Shown here: positions 10,983 through 18,774 of the stretch, piece by piece
Position numbering within the stretch: position 1 is the stretch's first letter
Layout: each line of letters starts with the position of its first letter
Origin: an uncultured Acidobacteriaceae bacterium
Lineage (GTDB): Bacteria; Acidobacteriota; Terriglobia; Terriglobales; Acidobacteriaceae
NCBI GenBank assembly: GCA_903911925.1
Contig: CAIWFH010000011.1
Span: forward strand, 53,741-117,740
Direction of reading: 5' to 3'
DNA: 64,000 nt
Position numbers and translations under genes: made by a program
Notes under the pieces: generated by a model
Databases searched by the model: none
Told to the model about the DNA's origin: nothing
What the model saw: only the letters and a program-made list of their open reading frames with translations

Positions 10983-11594
10983 ATGGAAAAGCTCGATCTG
11001 AAGAAACAATGGAAGCATCTGTACCAGCCGAAGGCGGACAGGATTGTTACGGTGGATGTGCCGCCGCTGACTTATTTAATGGTCGATGGTGAGGGAGACC
11101 CGAACGTCTCGCAGGGTTTTCAACAGGCGGTTGAGGCGCTTTACTCCCTTTCATACACGCTCAAGTTTTCGCTCAAGAAGAGTCCGCGCGCCATTGACTA
11201 CGGCGTAATGCCGCTAGAGGGCTTGTGGTGGGCCGACGATCCGCGAGCTTTTATGATGGCTGACAAGGCTTCATGGAAGTGGACGGTGATGATTTTTCAG
11301 CCTGACTTCATCGCCAGGGCAGAAGTGGATGCGGCGTTCAGGGAAGTGCGCAGGAAGAAAGACCTCGCGGCGCTCGACCATGTGCGGTTCGAGACATTGG
11401 TAGAGGGCCTTTCAGCGCAGATTCTTTACAATGGGCCGTTCTCCGGCGAAGGCCCGACAATTGAGCGGATTCATCACTACATACATGCGGACGGGAAAGA
11501 GCTCAGCGGCAAGCATCACGAGATTTATTTGAGCGACCCGCGGAGAACTGCGCCGGAGAAACTAAAAACGATATTGCGGCAGCCAATGGCGTAG
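10983..11594 (+). CDS. GyrI-like small-molecule-binding domain protein
   Basis: About 203 residues from the ATG at 10983; a GTG nine bases upstream is possible but weaker. The sequence (LDLKKQWKHLYQPKADRIVTVDVPPLTYLMVDGEGDP at the start, YNGPFSGEGPTIERIHHYI near the end) matches the stand-alone GyrI-like family (COG4832 type). That fold is related to the effector domain of SoxS/BmrR-type regulators. No DNA-binding domain is present, so it is not itself a transcription factor. Its position after the efflux operon fits a drug-binding or detoxifying accessory role, but this is inference. Confidence 0.8.
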   Translation: MEKLDLKKQWKHLYQPKADRIVTVDVPPLTYLMVDGEGDPNVSQGFQQAVEALYSLSYTLKFSLKKSPRAIDYGVMPLEGLWWADDPRAFMMADKASWKWTVMIFQPDFIARAEVDAAFREVRRKKDLAALDHVRFETLVEGLSAQILYNGPFSGEGPTIERIHHYIHADGKELSGKHHEIYLSDPRRTAPEKLKTILRQPMA

Positions 11595-11940
11595 TAGCCA
11601 CAATTGCTGGAATTGCATTCGTGGTTTCCCAGGTCATAGAAACGAGACCGGAGAGACCCAATTCCAGTTGAATTGCGGGGCGGGATGAACTTTACATTCG
11701 TTCCTGGTGGGAAAAATAGACTGATTGTGCATTGTCCGATTTGATTCGCGGTCCCAACGGATTGGTGATATTGTCGAATTCATCCCAGTTCCGTAGCGCG
11801 CGGAATTTTTTCGTAAAACCGCAAACCAGCTCTCGGCCGTCCCACATACCAGCATTTGTGCCGGATGCATCTGCACTCCAGTTGAGGCATCGCACCCGTG
11901 TCGATGCGCCACTTCCGAGTTGAAAGGGGACCGCACACCG
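11595..11940. other. Leader region of the GAF-phosphorylase gene
   Basis: 346 bp without a convincing gene. Near its start (11622-11659) is a decayed palindrome of the dispersed family. AATTGCTGGAATTGC and AATTCCAGTTGAATTGC form an inverted AATT-rich pair around that repeat. A Shine-Dalgarno AAAGGGGA at 11923-11930 precedes the start codon of the next gene at 11941. No promoter could be placed with confidence. Confidence 0.45.
11622..11659. repeat. Decayed REP-like palindrome
   Basis: TGGTTTCCCAGGTC on the left and GAGACCGGAGAGACCC on the right keep the outline of the palindrome at 7593-7628 (outer GGTTTCCC, inner GGTCTC/GAGACC). Several mismatches break the stem. It is intergenic. Confidence 0.55.
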
Positions 11941-14601
11941 ATGACCAAGTCTTCAAAAACCAACGACGCCACTCTGGTTTTGACCCTGGAGGAAATTTCG
12001 CATCTTGCTGAGGAAGGGGGCAAGCCCGCGGTCACGCTGATGAATGTTGTCGCGTTGATTGCGGCGAGATTCAAGACCGATGTGTGCTCTGCCTATTTGC
12101 TCGAACCGGATCGGTCAAACCTGGTGCTGGCTGCGACGCTGGACCTGCACCCCTTGTGTATCGGCTCTTTACGCATGCCGCTCAACGAAGGCCTCACGGG
12201 GCTGGTGGCGGAACGAGTGATGCCGGTGGCCGTTGAAGACGTGAAGAACCATCCCCGCTTCAAGTACATCAAGGAGGCGGGCGAAGAGGATTACCACTCG
12301 TTTCTCGGCGTACCCCTGATCGACCGCGGAATTCTGCAGGGAGTCCTGGTGGTTCAAACCAGGGAGCCGCGGGTTTTCACTGAGAATGAGATTCGCATGC
12401 TGACCGAGGCAGCCAACCAGGTGGCGCCGGTAGTGAGCGAAGCGCGCACGCTCGACAGGTTTATCGCCCCGGCCCAGGAACGCCTCTGGTCGCTTGCCCG
12501 GAACCTGTGGTGGAGTTGGGATCCGGATTGCGTGAGTTTGTTTCGCGACCTCGATCCTGTGCGCTGGCGCAGCCTCAATCAGAATCCAATTTCCCTGCTC
12601 AACGACATGCCCCTGGGAGAGATTGAGCGCCGTGCCGCGGAACTTGTTTTGCATAGCCGCATCAACTATGTGTATCGACGGCAGCAGGAGTACCTGCTGT
12701 CAGACAGGACCTGGGGCGCGGGAAATGCCGGCGTGCTGCGGCCTCGGCCGGTGGCTTACTTCTCTGCCGAGTTTGGACTGCACGAATCGCTGCCGATTTA
12801 CTCCGGCGGCCTTGGCGTGCTGGCCGGAGACCACATCAAGAGCGCTTCTGACCTGGGGATTCCGCTTGTCGGCGTCGGCCTATTTTACGGGCAAGGGTAC
12901 TTTTTGCAGCGGCTCGATGAGAACGGATGGCAGCGCGAACATTACCTTGAGACCGATGTGAACCAGTTGCCGATGCAGCCGGCTATCGGAGCGGATGGCA
13001 AGCCGGTCGTGGTTGAGATCAAAACGCGCGGCGGCACAATCCGCGCCAAGGTGTGGCGAGTGAAGGTGGGCCGATGCGACCTGCTGCTGCTCGACTCCAA
13101 CGTGGAAGGAAATGCGCCTGAGGACCTGACGACCACGTCACGGCTCTATGGAGGAGACGCTCGCACGCGTATTCGCCAGGAGTTGCTGCTGGGCGTGGGA
13201 GGATTTCGCGCACTGAAGGCCATGGGCATCACGCCCGGAGTTCTGCATCTCAATGAAGGACACAGCGTCTTCGTAGTGCTCGAAGCGATTCGCAACCGGA
13301 TGGAAGAAGAAGGCATCGACTTTGCGACAGCGGCCAGCCAGATTCCGCGCGAGGTCATCTTTACCACTCATACTCCAGTGCCCGCCGGGCATGATCGTTT
13401 CAACGCCGATTTGATTGAAGAACACCTGGGGCCCCTGCGCGACGAACTTGGGCTTTCACAGGAAAACCTGATGGGCTTTGGCCGCGAACGCTCCACCGAT
13501 CAGCAGGAGCAATTCTGCATGACGGTTCTGGGGCTCAAACTCTCGCGGCGCGCGAACGCCGTTTCATCGTTGCATGGCGAGGTGTCTCGTGCGATGTGGT
13601 GGGGCCTGTATCCCGGCAAGCCGGAAGACGCGGTGCCCATCGGGCACATTACCAACGGAGTCCACGTGCCATCGTGGCTGGCGCCGCAGATGTGCCGCTT
13701 GTATGATCGCCACCTGGGAGTGGGTTGGCAGAATCACAGCGGAACAGCGAAGACCTGGGCGGAGATCGAGAATGTGGACGATGGCGAGTTGTGGGAAACG
13801 CACCTCAGCCTGAAGTCGCAGTTGATTGAATTTGCGCGGCGCCGCGCGCGCGAACAGGCAGAACGCCGGAGCGAGCCCGCGAGCAGCCTGGAAAGCCTGG
13901 GCAAGATCCTCTCGCACGATGCATTGACCATCGGTTTTGCGCGGCGATTTGCAACCTACAAGCGCGCCAACCTGGTGCTGGCCGATATGCAGTTGCTGGC
14001 CTCGATGGTCAACGATGCCAAGCGGCCTATTCAATTTCTCTTTGCCGGCAAGGCCCATCCGCACGACGAACCGGGCAAGAGGGTTTTGCAGCAGATCGCA
14101 GAGTTGATGCGCGACACCAAATTCTCAGACAAATTAGTCTTCATCGAGGATTACGACATCAACGTGGGCCGGTACCTTGTGCAAGGCGTCGACGTTTGGC
14201 TGAACAATCCGCGGCGTCCGCTTGAAGCTTCAGGGACCAGCGGGCAGAAGGTGGTTTTGAACGGCGGCTTGAATTTGTCGGTGCTGGATGGCTGGTGGGC
14301 CGAGGCCTACGACGGACTCAACGGCTTTGCAATCGGCAACGGCAGGACTCATTCAAATATGGATGTGCATGACAGCCGCGACGGCGCAGACCTGTACCGA
14401 GTGCTTCACGACGAACTGATTCCGCTGTTTTACCAACGCGACCGCGACGGACTGCCGCGGGGATGGATCAAGCGGATGAAGCGGACGATTCGCACACTGG
14501 GCTGGCGCTTCAATGCGGACCGGATGGTGATGGACTACACGCAGAAGTGTTACGTTCCGGCGGCGGGGGGAACATCGAGCGAGATCAGGCCGGTTTCGTA
14601 G
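11941..14601 (+). CDS. Alpha-glucan (glycogen) phosphorylase with N-terminal GAF domain
   Basis: 886 residues from the ATG at 11941, chosen because a good Shine-Dalgarno lies ten bases before it; a TTG at 11920 would add seven unlikely residues. Residues about 20-165 form a GAF domain (VTLMNVVALIAARFKTDVC ... LGVPLIDRGILQGVLVVQT), like those in PtsP-type sensors. The rest is a GT35 phosphorylase of the short bacterial/archaeal class: ARNLWWSWDPD entry, FSAEFGLHESLPIYSGGLG, IFTTHTPVPAGHDRF, TNGVHVPSWL, and the PLP-lysine region EASGTSGQKVVLNG. It should release glucose-1-phosphate from glycogen or maltodextrin. The fused GAF suggests allosteric control by a small ligand. It converges with a second phosphorylase gene. 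Confidence 0.93.
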   Translation: MTKSSKTNDATLVLTLEEISHLAEEGGKPAVTLMNVVALIAARFKTDVCSAYLLEPDRSNLVLAATLDLHPLCIGSLRMPLNEGLTGLVAERVMPVAVEDVKNHPRFKYIKEAGEEDYHSFLGVPLIDRGILQGVLVVQTREPRVFTENEIRMLTEAANQVAPVVSEARTLDRFIAPAQERLWSLARNLWWSWDPDCVSLFRDLDPVRWRSLNQNPISLLNDMPLGEIERRAAELVLHSRINYVYRRQQEYLLSDRTWGAGNAGVLRPRPVAYFSAEFGLHESLPIYSGGLGVLAGDHIKSASDLGIPLVGVGLFYGQGYFLQRLDENGWQREHYLETDVNQLPMQPAIGADGKPVVVEIKTRGGTIRAKVWRVKVGRCDLLLLDSNVEGNAPEDLTTTSRLYGGDARTRIRQELLLGVGGFRALKAMGITPGVLHLNEGHSVFVVLEAIRNRMEEEGIDFATAASQIPREVIFTTHTPVPAGHDRFNADLIEEHLGPLRDELGLSQENLMGFGRERSTDQQEQFCMTVLGLKLSRRANAVSSLHGEVSRAMWWGLYPGKPEDAVPIGHITNGVHVPSWLAPQMCRLYDRHLGVGWQNHSGTAKTWAEIENVDDGELWETHLSLKSQLIEFARRRAREQAERRSEPASSLESLGKILSHDALTIGFARRFATYKRANLVLADMQLLASMVNDAKRPIQFLFAGKAHPHDEPGKRVLQQIAELMRDTKFSDKLVFIEDYDINVGRYLVQGVDVWLNNPRRPLEASGTSGQKVVLNGGLNLSVLDGWWAEAYDGLNGFAIGNGRTHSNMDVHDSRDGADLYRVLHDELIPLFYQRDRDGLPRGWIKRMKRTIRTLGWRFNADRMVMDYTQKCYVPAAGGTSSEIRPVS

Positions 14602-14642
14602 GGGCGGGGATTTTGTTTTCGCATGCCGAACGAATATCGTGT

Positions 14643-14685
14643 TATCCCACCCTTTCGCCAGAAAGAAGGCGAAAGGATGGGGCAC
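14643..14685. repeat. Palindromic repeat between convergent genes, likely bidirectional terminator
   Basis: CCTTTCGCC (14651-14659) and GGCGAAAGG (14668-14676) form a 9-bp stem around an 8-nt loop. The outer sequence TATCCCA...TGGGGCAC extends the pairing with a one-base bulge. These outer ends match other members of the palindrome family here (TATCCC ... GGGGCAC), although the stem core differs. It lies midway between the stops of two convergent phosphorylase genes, a natural place for a two-way terminator. Confidence 0.7.
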
Positions 14686-14715
14686 GGGGCAGTTGCGGCT
14701 GACGGACAGTGGGTG

Positions 14716-16479
14716 TTACCCCGCTAGAACTTCTTCTTTGACGCTGGCCGTCTCAATGAGTTTGACGGGATAGTAGGCGTTGCGGGTGTACTGCTTGACC
14801 ATGCGGTTAGTGTTGAAGAAGGAGCCGTTGAAGGCCAGCGTGTTACGCATGAGGCGGGCCCAGCGCTCGGGCGCTTCGAGGAAGAGCGGGACCACCGCGG
14901 TTTCAAGCTTCTTGTAAAGCGAAGTGGCTTCTTCCTCGTCGCTGGCGCCGTCTTCGATAGCCCATCCGGTAAAGCCCTCGATGCATCCCTCGATCCACCA
15001 TCCGTCAAGAATCGACAGGCTGGGGACGCCATTGAGAGCGGCCTTCATGCCGCTGGTGCCGGATGCCTCATAGGGGCGCTTCGGCGTGTTGACCCAGACA
15101 TCGACGCCGGCGGTAAGCAGCGCACCCAAATCCCAGTCGTAATTTTCGAGGTAGGCAATGCGGAGCACGTCGTTGGAGAGTTTTGAGGCGTCTTCAATGA
15201 CCTGCTGGATGAGAGCTTTGCCTGGGTCGTCCTGGGGATGGGCCTTGCCGGCAAAGAGAATCTGCAGGCCGCCGGCCGCAGTGGCAATCTCTACCAGGCG
15301 CTTTGGATCGGTAAACAGAAGGGTGGCGCGCTTGTAGGTGGCAGCGCGGCGCGCAAATCCGAGGGTAAGCACCTTGGGATTCAGCACGAGGCCTGTGCGC
15401 GTTTCAACCTCGGTAAAGAGAGCCTTCTTGGCGGACGCGTGCGCGGCGAGGATTTCGCTCTCTGGAAGGTCGATGGCATTGCGCAGGTAAAGATTGTCGC
15501 GCCGCCATGCCGGCATATGCGCGTCGAGCATCTGCTGGATGGGCTCGGAAACCCAGGTTGGCGCGTGCACGCCGTTGGTGATGGAGTCGATGGCGAACTC
15601 GGGGAACATTTCGCGGGAGACCTTGCCGTGCTGCATGGCCACTCCGTTGGCGTAGCGGGAGAAGCGCAGCGCCAGCAGGGTCATGTTGAGCATGCCGTCG
15701 CGGAAGCAGTTTTGCTTCTCAAGGCGCGCGGTGCGGTCGCCGCCGAGGATGCGGATGGCCTGCTCGGTCGAAAAGCGGTCGTGCCCTGCGGGGACCGGGG
15801 TGTGGGTAGTGAAGACGCACTTCTTGCGCACCTGGTCGATATCGGATTCAGTGGCCGAGCCAAGCGGCCCGCCGCCCAACTGCCGCTCAAGCAGCGCCAA
15901 AGTGAGCAGCGCCGCGTGGCCTTCGTTCATGTGGTAGACGTTGACGCGGTGGCCCAGCGCATGCACCATGCGCACGCCGCCCATGCCCAGCACAATTTCC
16001 TGCTGCAGGCGGTAGTTGGTGTCGCCGCCATAGAGATGGTCGGTGAGACCGCGGTCCCATCCGGAGTTGCCATCCAAATCCGTGTCAAGCAGGTAGATGG
16101 GCACAATGTGCCCGTAGCGGCCGACGAGGTTATAGCGCCAGGCGCGCACCGCGACGGTGCGATCTTCAACCGAGACGGTAATGCGGGCCGTCTCCTCGGT
16201 GCAAAAATCCGAGGGATTCCACGGCTGCACGTCTTCGCTTTGCATTCCGGATTTATCAAGATGCTGCTGGAAGTAGCCCTTGCGGTGGAGCAGCGTGAAG
16301 GCCACCAGGGGAACGCCCAGGTCGGCGGCTGAACGCAGCGTGTCGCCGGCAAGAACGCCGAGACCGCCGGAGTAGGTAGGCATAGCGGGGTTGATTGCGA
16401 TCTCCATGGAGAAGTAGGCAACCAGTCCGGAACTGGGGAAGGTTTCATACGAAAAGGGTTTGGACGACGTGGGTTGCAT
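14716..16479 (-). CDS. Alpha-glucan (glycogen) phosphorylase, short form
   Basis: 587 residues from the ATG at 16477-16479. It lacks the N-terminal GAF and hundred-residue leader of its neighbour. It begins QPTSSKPFSYETFPSSGLVAYFSMEIAINPAMPTYSGGLG, followed by CVFTTHTPVPAGHDRFS, TNGVHAPTWVSEP, and the PLP-lysine motif EASGTSGMKAALNG. This is a member of the GT35 alpha-glucan phosphorylase family (TIGR02094-like class), cytosolic, cleaving alpha-1,4-glucans with phosphate. It converges with the GAF-linked homologue; the two share motif order but are clearly diverged rather than a recent duplication. Two phosphorylases side by side suggest different substrates or regulation. Confidence 0.94.
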   Translation of the reverse strand: MQPTSSKPFSYETFPSSGLVAYFSMEIAINPAMPTYSGGLGVLAGDTLRSAADLGVPLVAFTLLHRKGYFQQHLDKSGMQSEDVQPWNPSDFCTEETARITVSVEDRTVAVRAWRYNLVGRYGHIVPIYLLDTDLDGNSGWDRGLTDHLYGGDTNYRLQQEIVLGMGGVRMVHALGHRVNVYHMNEGHAALLTLALLERQLGGGPLGSATESDIDQVRKKCVFTTHTPVPAGHDRFSTEQAIRILGGDRTARLEKQNCFRDGMLNMTLLALRFSRYANGVAMQHGKVSREMFPEFAIDSITNGVHAPTWVSEPIQQMLDAHMPAWRRDNLYLRNAIDLPESEILAAHASAKKALFTEVETRTGLVLNPKVLTLGFARRAATYKRATLLFTDPKRLVEIATAAGGLQILFAGKAHPQDDPGKALIQQVIEDASKLSNDVLRIAYLENYDWDLGALLTAGVDVWVNTPKRPYEASGTSGMKAALNGVPSLSILDGWWIEGCIEGFTGWAIEDGASDEEEATSLYKKLETAVVPLFLEAPERWARLMRNTLAFNGSFFNTNRMVKQYTRNAYYPVKLIETASVKEEVLAG

Positions 16480-16820
16480 ACTTTCTATTTCTCCATGGCG
16501 CTTCCAGGCTGCAAAGCGGCGAACTGGGAATGGGAGCCTTTGCGGAGCCCGGGCGCTCGACGAGCCGTACGGTCCTTATCGGGGCAAATACCTTCCGATT
16601 TTAGCAAGGAACGGTGCGGATGGCGGTTGGATGACCTTCGGCTGTCCCGTTAGGGGAAACGCTGGAAAAGAATTCTGGGTAAATAGGGACATTTTTGCGC
16701 AGGGCAAACAAATCGCCGGAGCGGATTCTTTCTCATCAAAGAATCCGGGCTCCGGCTTTTATTTAACGGGCGTGAGGAACCCGTCAGGATTCGCTAGGCA
16801 AATCTTGTGGGCCGCACTGC
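16480..16820. other. Intergenic region upstream of the short phosphorylase
   Basis: 341 bp. It contains the leader and presumably the promoter of the phosphorylase gene (minus strand) and, toward the right, a strong nested terminator hairpin. No open reading frame here looks real. Confidence 0.45.
16715..16764. terminator. Nested-stem, probably bidirectional terminator
   Basis: Outer arms GCCGGAGC (16715-16722) and GCTCCGGC (16749-16756) enclose inner arms GGATTCTTT and AAAGAATCC. On the plus strand the stem is followed by TTTTATTT. On the minus strand GATTTGTTT follows, so it would end transcription of the HigA-like gene coming from the right. Confidence 0.75.
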
Positions 16821-17105
16821 CTATGCGGCTTTATTGAGCGGCGCAATCTTGGGGATATTCTTGCGCTTCGCTTGTGCAAGTTCGTACGACGACTGCATGT
16901 CATACCAAAAGCTGGGATGTGTTTCCAAAGCTGCGGAAAGGCGTAGCGACATTTCCGCCGAGATGCCTCCACGGCAATTAAGGATCTTGGAAAGAGTCAC
17001 CCGCGAAACGTGAAGGTGCCTGGCTACGTGGGTAATGTTCATTCCCTCCAGGTACTCTTGAAGCACCAGTCCCGGGTGCGCCGGATTGTACATTTCTGTA
17101 GGCAT
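16821..17105 (-). CDS. HigA-family addiction-module antitoxin (no HigB beside it)
   Basis: About 94 residues from the ATG at 17103-17105; a TTG three codons earlier also exists. MYNPAHPGLVLQEYLEGMNITHVARHLHVSRVTLSKILN is the classic HigA opening with an XRE helix-turn-helix, and ISAEMSLRLSAALETHPSFWYDMQSSYEL is the family C-terminal half. HigA normally binds and neutralises HigB, an mRNA interferase encoded just before it. Here the preceding genes are a PIN protein and a small antitoxin instead, all on the minus strand with very short gaps. It is either an orphan regulator or a third component of that cassette. Confidence 0.85.
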   Translation of the reverse strand: MPTEMYNPAHPGLVLQEYLEGMNITHVARHLHVSRVTLSKILNCRGGISAEMSLRLSAALETHPSFWYDMQSSYELAQAKRKNIPKIAPLNKAA

Positions 17106-17128
17106 AGACTTCAAAGCTGCAATTCGGC

Positions 17129-17392
17129 CTACCGAGCGCTCGCCGAGGCCAATTCATCGCCAGAATCGGGACGCCGGTCTGGAGCATTGCGCAGAATCTC
17201 CAGGAAATCCACCTGCCCCGCACCCTGCGATCTCCGCTTGAAGAATGCCTCCGCCGTTTCCACCGAACTGATCTTCTGCGCAACCGCGACGGAGACCCAC
17301 TGGTCCAACGAAACGCCGTCTTCCTCGGCGAGCTTTCGAGCCGCATTTCCCAAGGAGGGAGGGAGTTTGACCGGAATCTTTGCTTTGTTCAT
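17129..17392 (-). CDS. Small antitoxin-like protein (ribbon-helix-helix/HicB-tail type)
   Basis: 87 residues. MNKAKIPVKLPPSLGNAARKLAEEDGVSLDQWVSVAVAQKI resembles the short ribbon-helix-helix DNA-binding domains paired with PIN toxins. It is followed by an acidic/polar tail (DRRPDSGDELASASAR) that would bind the toxin. Its ATG overlaps the stop of the PIN gene by four bases, which strongly supports a toxin-antitoxin pair with toxin first. It lies about 20 bp from the HigA-like gene. Function is assigned mainly from context. Confidence 0.75.
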   Translation of the reverse strand: MNKAKIPVKLPPSLGNAARKLAEEDGVSLDQWVSVAVAQKISSVETAEAFFKRRSQGAGQVDFLEILRNAPDRRPDSGDELASASAR

Positions 17393-17808
17393 TTCAACGC
17401 CTCCGCAAAACTCGCAGGACTTACGACTCGCAAGTTAAACCGTGAAGCAGCAGGAAGAAAATCCCTGAGATTGTGTGTGACGATCACGTCCGCGCGCCCG
17501 TTGATGGCCGCGTCGAGCACCATCTCGTCGTCCACGTCTTGCATCTGCGGTCTCCAGCGGTAGTAGACCTTGACTGGCTCGATGATAGCAGCAATTCCAA
17601 TCAGGAAAGCGGCTGTGCGCTCCGGCGACATTCCATGCACGGCGCGTTGATCGTCACGCCCCAGCACATCCTCATATTCCAGGAAAAGAGCCGGTGTGGC
17701 CAACATCTGAAACGAGCGTGCATAGGCCAACTGGAGCAGTCGGTTTCTGGCGCCATACCGGCTGCGCATCGCCGAGACTATCACGGATGTGTCGAGAACG
17801 GCTCTCAT
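17389..17808 (-). CDS. PIN-domain toxin (putative endoribonuclease)
   Basis: 139 residues from an ATG. The opening VLDTSVIVSAMRSRYGA gives the first catalytic Asp of a PIN domain. LEYEDVL supplies a Glu, DVDDEMVLDAAINGRADVIVTHNLRDF carries the later acidic residues and the THNLRDF signature. This is the COG1569 family of toxin components. The product probably cleaves RNA with Mg2+ or Mn2+ and is held in check by the antitoxin whose gene overlaps its stop. All expected acidic residues are present, so it looks functional. Confidence 0.88.
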   Translation of the reverse strand: MRAVLDTSVIVSAMRSRYGARNRLLQLAYARSFQMLATPALFLEYEDVLGRDDQRAVHGMSPERTAAFLIGIAAIIEPVKVYYRWRPQMQDVDDEMVLDAAINGRADVIVTHNLRDFLPAASRFNLRVVSPASFAEALK

Positions 17809-17857
17809 CGTGGCTAGTTAAACCAAATCCATACATCAACATAACCGATTAAGGTCC

Positions 17858-17896
17858 GTGGTTTCTCAGGTCTCAAAATCTGGACCTCAGGCCCCC
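17858..17896. repeat. Decayed REP-like palindrome
   Basis: GGTTTCTCAGGTCTC on the left and GGACCTCAGGCCCC on the right around AAAATCT keep the family outline with mismatches. It lies between the PIN toxin gene and the next unknown gene, i.e. in the toxin operon's upstream region. Confidence 0.55.
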
Positions 17897-17902
17897 GCTT
17901 TT

Positions 17903-18664
17903 TCACAGCCCATTTTCATCCAGCCAGTCTAGAATTGCTTGGTTGCTGATGTTGGCTGCAACGGCAGCCTTTCTCGAAAACGTGCGATCATTCGCTGCGC
18001 CCCGCTTCGATGGCCCAGGCTCTGACTGACCACTCAAATCCAGACACCCACGCCGCAATTGAGCCCAGGATCGATTGCCCTCGCTGCGAAGCTTAGACAG
18101 CGCCTGTCCGATGGGATCGTTGCCCTCAGATGAGACCTGACGTTCTATCGAGCCGTGGCCGCGTTTGCTCAATGGAATCGCTGGGCGTCCATCGCGAACT
18201 GGATGATGTAGTTCGCAGTCAGAGCCGAGAATGTCTCCAGAAACTAGACAGGTCTCAGCTGCAGCACGGCAAAGCTCGCGCGACCCACCACCGAGTAGAT
18301 AGCGGTCCGTCGCACTTTGCTCGGCAGCGACCCACTGTTTTATCGCGTTCAGCGCCAAACAAAACACCCGAAACTCACGTGGTAGGTGGCTGGAAAGTGC
18401 TTCGGGCAGCTCATTTTTGTTTAGAAAGTCTCTGACCGGTCCCTCGTCGGACGCTAGGCTCTTCGATCTGCTCTGGAGCATCTCGCCAAGTTCATTGAGG
18501 AGGTCTTTGAATGCATCGCGTGGAAGCTTCGCGTTCAGAACGCCTATCAGATCGCTCGGGTTCTTTTCGGCTTGTGCCCGATAGTGGGCGAAATATCGCT
18601 TGAGCAAATCGGACTTTGCTTCCGAGGATAACGGCGTCTCGTTTTTTGGACGTTCGTATGCCAT
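17903..18664 (-). CDS. Unknown protein with an HNH-like histidine stretch
   Basis: 253 residues from an ATG. The N-terminal half is helical and charged, with no clear domain (SEAKSDLLKRYFAHYRAQAEKNPSDLI). Around residues 150-175 the sequence CELHHPVRDGRPAIPLSKRGH has the spacing of a His-His ... Gly ... His metal-finger nuclease core. I have the impression of meeting this motif in other short unknown proteins, but I cannot verify it. A basic linker follows, then AAVAANISNQAILDWLDENGL. It lies next to toxin-antitoxin genes and its codon usage looks less G+C-biased than the neighbours, consistent with accessory DNA. Nuclease activity is a guess. Confidence 0.55.
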   Translation of the reverse strand: MAYERPKNETPLSSEAKSDLLKRYFAHYRAQAEKNPSDLIGVLNAKLPRDAFKDLLNELGEMLQSRSKSLASDEGPVRDFLNKNELPEALSSHLPREFRVFCLALNAIKQWVAAEQSATDRYLLGGGSRELCRAAAETCLVSGDILGSDCELHHPVRDGRPAIPLSKRGHGSIERQVSSEGNDPIGQALSKLRSEGNRSWAQLRRGCLDLSGQSEPGPSKRGAANDRTFSRKAAVAANISNQAILDWLDENGL

Positions 18665-18720
18665 GTGATTTCTACAAGTCCGCCTTTCGACGGCAGGTGC
18701 TTACTTGGGCAGGTGGGGCC

Positions 18721-18757
18721 AGCTGCCCAGGTCTCGGTTTCCGAGACCTGGGGTGAC
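18721..18757. repeat. Long-stem palindrome (REP-like family member)
   Basis: CCCAGGTCTCGG (18726-18737) and CCGAGACCTGGG (18741-18752) pair perfectly over 12 bp with a TTT loop. It lies just beyond the galactokinase stop on the minus strand. It may end that transcript even though no U-run follows. Confidence 0.75.
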
Positions 18758-18774
18758 GTCGTGAAGTGGATGAA

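Noticed and set aside
15238..16332. Plus-strand open frame opposite the short phosphorylase
   Set aside because: Same reason; no family similarity and low-complexity composition.
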